From an uncultured Eubacteriaceae bacterium (GTDB lineage: Bacteria > Bacillota > Clostridia > Lachnospirales > CAG-274), in assembly GCA_946497035.1 (NCBI GenBank), contig CAMMIW010000005.1, positions 1 through 64,000 of the forward strand: a DNA stretch of 64,000 nt. The letters are read 5' to 3'. Both the position numbers and the translations under genes were made by a program. Numbering within the stretch: the first letter of the stretch is position 1; each line of letters starts with the position of its first letter. This document shows positions 62,502-64,000 of this stretch, piece after piece. Under the pieces are notes generated by a model. It was not told the origin of the DNA. It did no database searches and saw nothing but the letters and a program-made list of their open reading frames with translations.

Positions 62502-63599
62502 TTAAACATTAAATCTAAATAAAATAACATCACCATCTTTAACGATATATTCTTTACCTTCACTTCTAACAAGGCCTTGTTCTTTAGCTTGTGTTAAAGA
62601 TCCAAGCCTTACTAAATCTTCGTAAGATACTACCTCTGCTCTAATAAAGCCTCTTTCAAAATCTGAATGTATTTTTCCTGCTGCTTGAGGGGCTTTTGTA
62701 CCATTTGTTATAGTCCAAGCTCTAACCTCTTGTGGCCCTGCTGTTAAATAGCTTATAAGCCCAAGTAAAGAATAGCTAGCGCTTATAAGCCTATCTAAAC
62801 CGCTTGTTTCACAACCTAAATCTGCTAAAAATTCTTTTTTCTCGTCATTATCAAGCTCTGCTATTTCTTCTTCTATTTTAGCACAAACAACAAATACCTC
62901 TGAGCCTTCTTCTTTTGCTAATTGTCTTACCTCATTAACAAAACTGTTATCTTTAGCATCATCTGCTAGCTCTTCTTCTGCAACATTTGTAGCATATAAA
63001 ACAGGTTTAAAAGTAAGAAGGTTTAGCTCCTTTACAAAGCTTACTTCTTCTTCATCATTAAGCTCTATATTTCTAGCAACAATACCTTGCTCAAGGCTAG
63101 CTTTTAACCTTTCTAAAACATTAAGCTCTTTTTGTAAAGATTTATCTGCTTTTGCTGCTTTTGATGTTCTTGCTATTCTTCTATCTATAACCTCTATATC
63201 AGAAAAAATAAGCTCAAGGTTTATAGTTTCTATATCTCTAACAGGGTTTACAGAAGCATCAACATGAACAATGTTTCCATCTTCAAAACATCTAACCACG
63301 TGAACTATAGCATCTACTTCTCTAATATGTGATAAAAACTTATTGCCAAGACCTTCACCTTTACTAGCCCCTCTTACAAGTCCTGCTATATCTACAAACT
63401 CTATAACAGCAGGTAAAACCTTTTTAGAGTCATATATATCTCTTAATTTTTCAAGCCTCTCATCTGGCACAGGTACAATACCCACATTAGGGTCTATCGT
63501 ACAAAATGGATAATTTGCCGACTCTGCACCACCTTGCGTAAGAGAGTTAAATAATGTACTTTTACCAACATTAGGTAAACCAACAATACCTAGTTTCAT
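62502..63599 (-). CDS. ychF: YchF/Ola1-type GTPase
   Basis: A 365-aa Obg-related nucleotidase that prefers ATP and binds ribosomes. G1 GLPNVGKSTL (6-15), G3 DIAGLVRGASKGEGLGN, NVAEEE in place of the classical NKxD, and the C-terminal TGS domain (TAGPQEVRAWTITNGTKAPQ, DGDVILFRFNV). Complete. A weak ribosome site (GGAAG) precedes the ATG. Confidence 0.96.
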   Translation of the reverse strand: MKLGIVGLPNVGKSTLFNSLTQGGAESANYPFCTIDPNVGIVPVPDERLEKLRDIYDSKKVLPAVIEFVDIAGLVRGASKGEGLGNKFLSHIREVDAIVHVVRCFEDGNIVHVDASVNPVRDIETINLELIFSDIEVIDRRIARTSKAAKADKSLQKELNVLERLKASLEQGIVARNIELNDEEEVSFVKELNLLTFKPVLYATNVAEEELADDAKDNSFVNEVRQLAKEEGSEVFVVCAKIEEEIAELDNDEKKEFLADLGCETSGLDRLISASYSLLGLISYLTAGPQEVRAWTITNGTKAPQAAGKIHSDFERGFIRAEVVSYEDLVRLGSLTQAKEQGLVRSEGKEYIVKDGDVILFRFNV

Positions 63600-63696
63600 A
63601 AATTTATCTTCCTTTCAACAACTAATCATATTTATATATATAGTATACTTTATATTCCCTTTTTCTTCAAGATAAATATTGTATTTTTATATATTG

Positions 63697-63725
63697 TTTA
63701 CAAAAATGTATTTAAAGGTTATAAT
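63697..63725 (+). promoter_or_regulatory. Promoter of the rqcH-like gene
   Basis: TTTACA (63697-63702), 17-bp spacer, TATAAT (63720-63725), about 32 bases before the start codon. Confidence 0.6.
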
Positions 63726-63757
63726 ATAAAAAATATAGTTATAAAGGAGATTATTTT

Positions 63758-64000
63758 ATGGCTTTAGATGGTTTTTCCATTTCAAATATAATTTATGAAT
63801 TAAAAAACACTATTATAGGTGGTAGAGTAGATAAAATTTACCAACCAGAAAAAGATGAAATAATCATGCAAATAAGAAACAAAGGTAATGCTTATAAGCT
63901 TTTGCTCACAGCAAATGCATCTAGCCCTAGGCTACATTTTACAAATATACAAAAAGAAAATCCTATTAATGCACCTTTGTTTTGTATGGTTCTTAGAAAA
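63758..64000 (+). CDS. rqcH: RqcH/NFACT family protein, 3' end missing
   Basis: The first 81 codons run to the window edge. The start follows AAGGAGA (63744-63750). The opening MALDGFSISNIIYELKN, GGRVDKIYQPEKDEIIMQIR and ASSPRLHFTN are the N-terminal NFACT signature (also annotated FbpA/Rqc2). The family recruits tRNA-Ala to stalled 50S subunits and adds alanine tails for degradation. The rest of the gene is outside the window. Confidence 0.88.
   Translation, partial: MALDGFSISNIIYELKNTIIGGRVDKIYQPEKDEIIMQIRNKGNAYKLLLTANASSPRLHFTNIQKENPINAPLFCMVLRK

Overview
The window is a stretch of chromosome from a very A+T-rich, spore-forming, fermentative Firmicute of the class Clostridia. The evidence is a complete gerA-type germinant receptor operon, a large bifunctional AdhE, WalRK with YycH/YycI, WhiA, HprK, McsA-McsB-ClpC, and strong AGGAGG-type ribosome binding sites, with several TTG starts chosen by those sites. 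A low-GC relative of the Lachnospiraceae/Clostridium cluster XIVb is my guess; the genus cannot be read from the sequence. I see no rRNA, tRNA, CRISPR array, insertion sequence or prophage. Most of the window is core genome, and the interest lies mainly in regulatory sites and in unusual versions of known proteins.

Layout. 1-3.9 kb: the end of a leucine-rich-repeat protein with in-frame 78-bp tandem repeats, then a leftward polyamine cluster (carboxynorspermidine synthase, a BltD-like acetyltransferase, carboxynorspermidine decarboxylase). 4-12 kb: coaBC, small membrane and zinc-ribbon proteins, an XRE regulator, a DUF4364 protein, a radical SAM protein, a non-coding stretch with DnaA-box-like sites, comF and recD2. 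11.9-22.6 kb: a long leftward envelope block (GH18 protein, queG, recU, degenerate GH26-like lipoprotein, walR, walK, small secreted protein, yycH, yycI, and a conserved unknown). 22.9-30.7 kb: a cytosolic-type amidase and a purine permease, then the leftward hprK, ROK glucokinase, murB, rapZ, whiA, HPr-like block. 31-38 kb: rightward LysM protein, rho, rpmE, LCP protein and phosphodiester glycosidase. 38-43 kb: sfsA, small membrane proteins, an M16 peptidase and pnp. 43.4-46 kb: adhE. 46.2-50 kb: gerA-gerB-gerC. 50-55 kb: acetyltransferase, YesL-like protein and an Lpl-type sugar ABC importer without an ATPase. 55-59 kb: mcsA-mcsB-clpC. 59.2-63.6 kb: zinc-ribbon proteins, a diguanylate cyclase, floA/nfeD and ychF. 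The window ends inside an rqcH/NFACT-type gene.

How the parts connect. The strongest regulatory signal is a pair of near-identical WalR-box-like direct repeats (ATTACA-N5-GTTACA). One lies in front of the secreted-protein/yycH/yycI genes and overlaps a putative promoter. The other lies 35 bp upstream of a good promoter for the LCP/phosphodiester-glycosidase pair. Together they suggest a local WalR regulon for envelope assembly. The mcsA-mcsB-clpC operon has no ctsR at its head. Its promoter instead carries a CIRCE-like element whose right half is perfect and whose left half is degenerate, which points to HrcA. The carbon-control block pairs HprK and a glucokinase with an HPr-like protein that has Glu in place of the catalytic His15 but keeps the Ser46 site, so it looks like a Crh-type regulator rather than a PTS phosphocarrier. 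rapZ and whiA lie side by side without the usual yvcK. Other items flagged are a hairpin attenuator between a promoter and rpmE, a structured adhE leader, and an unlisted 49-residue cysteine microprotein coupled to a zinc-ribbon gene. I did not find a clear new multi-gene system.
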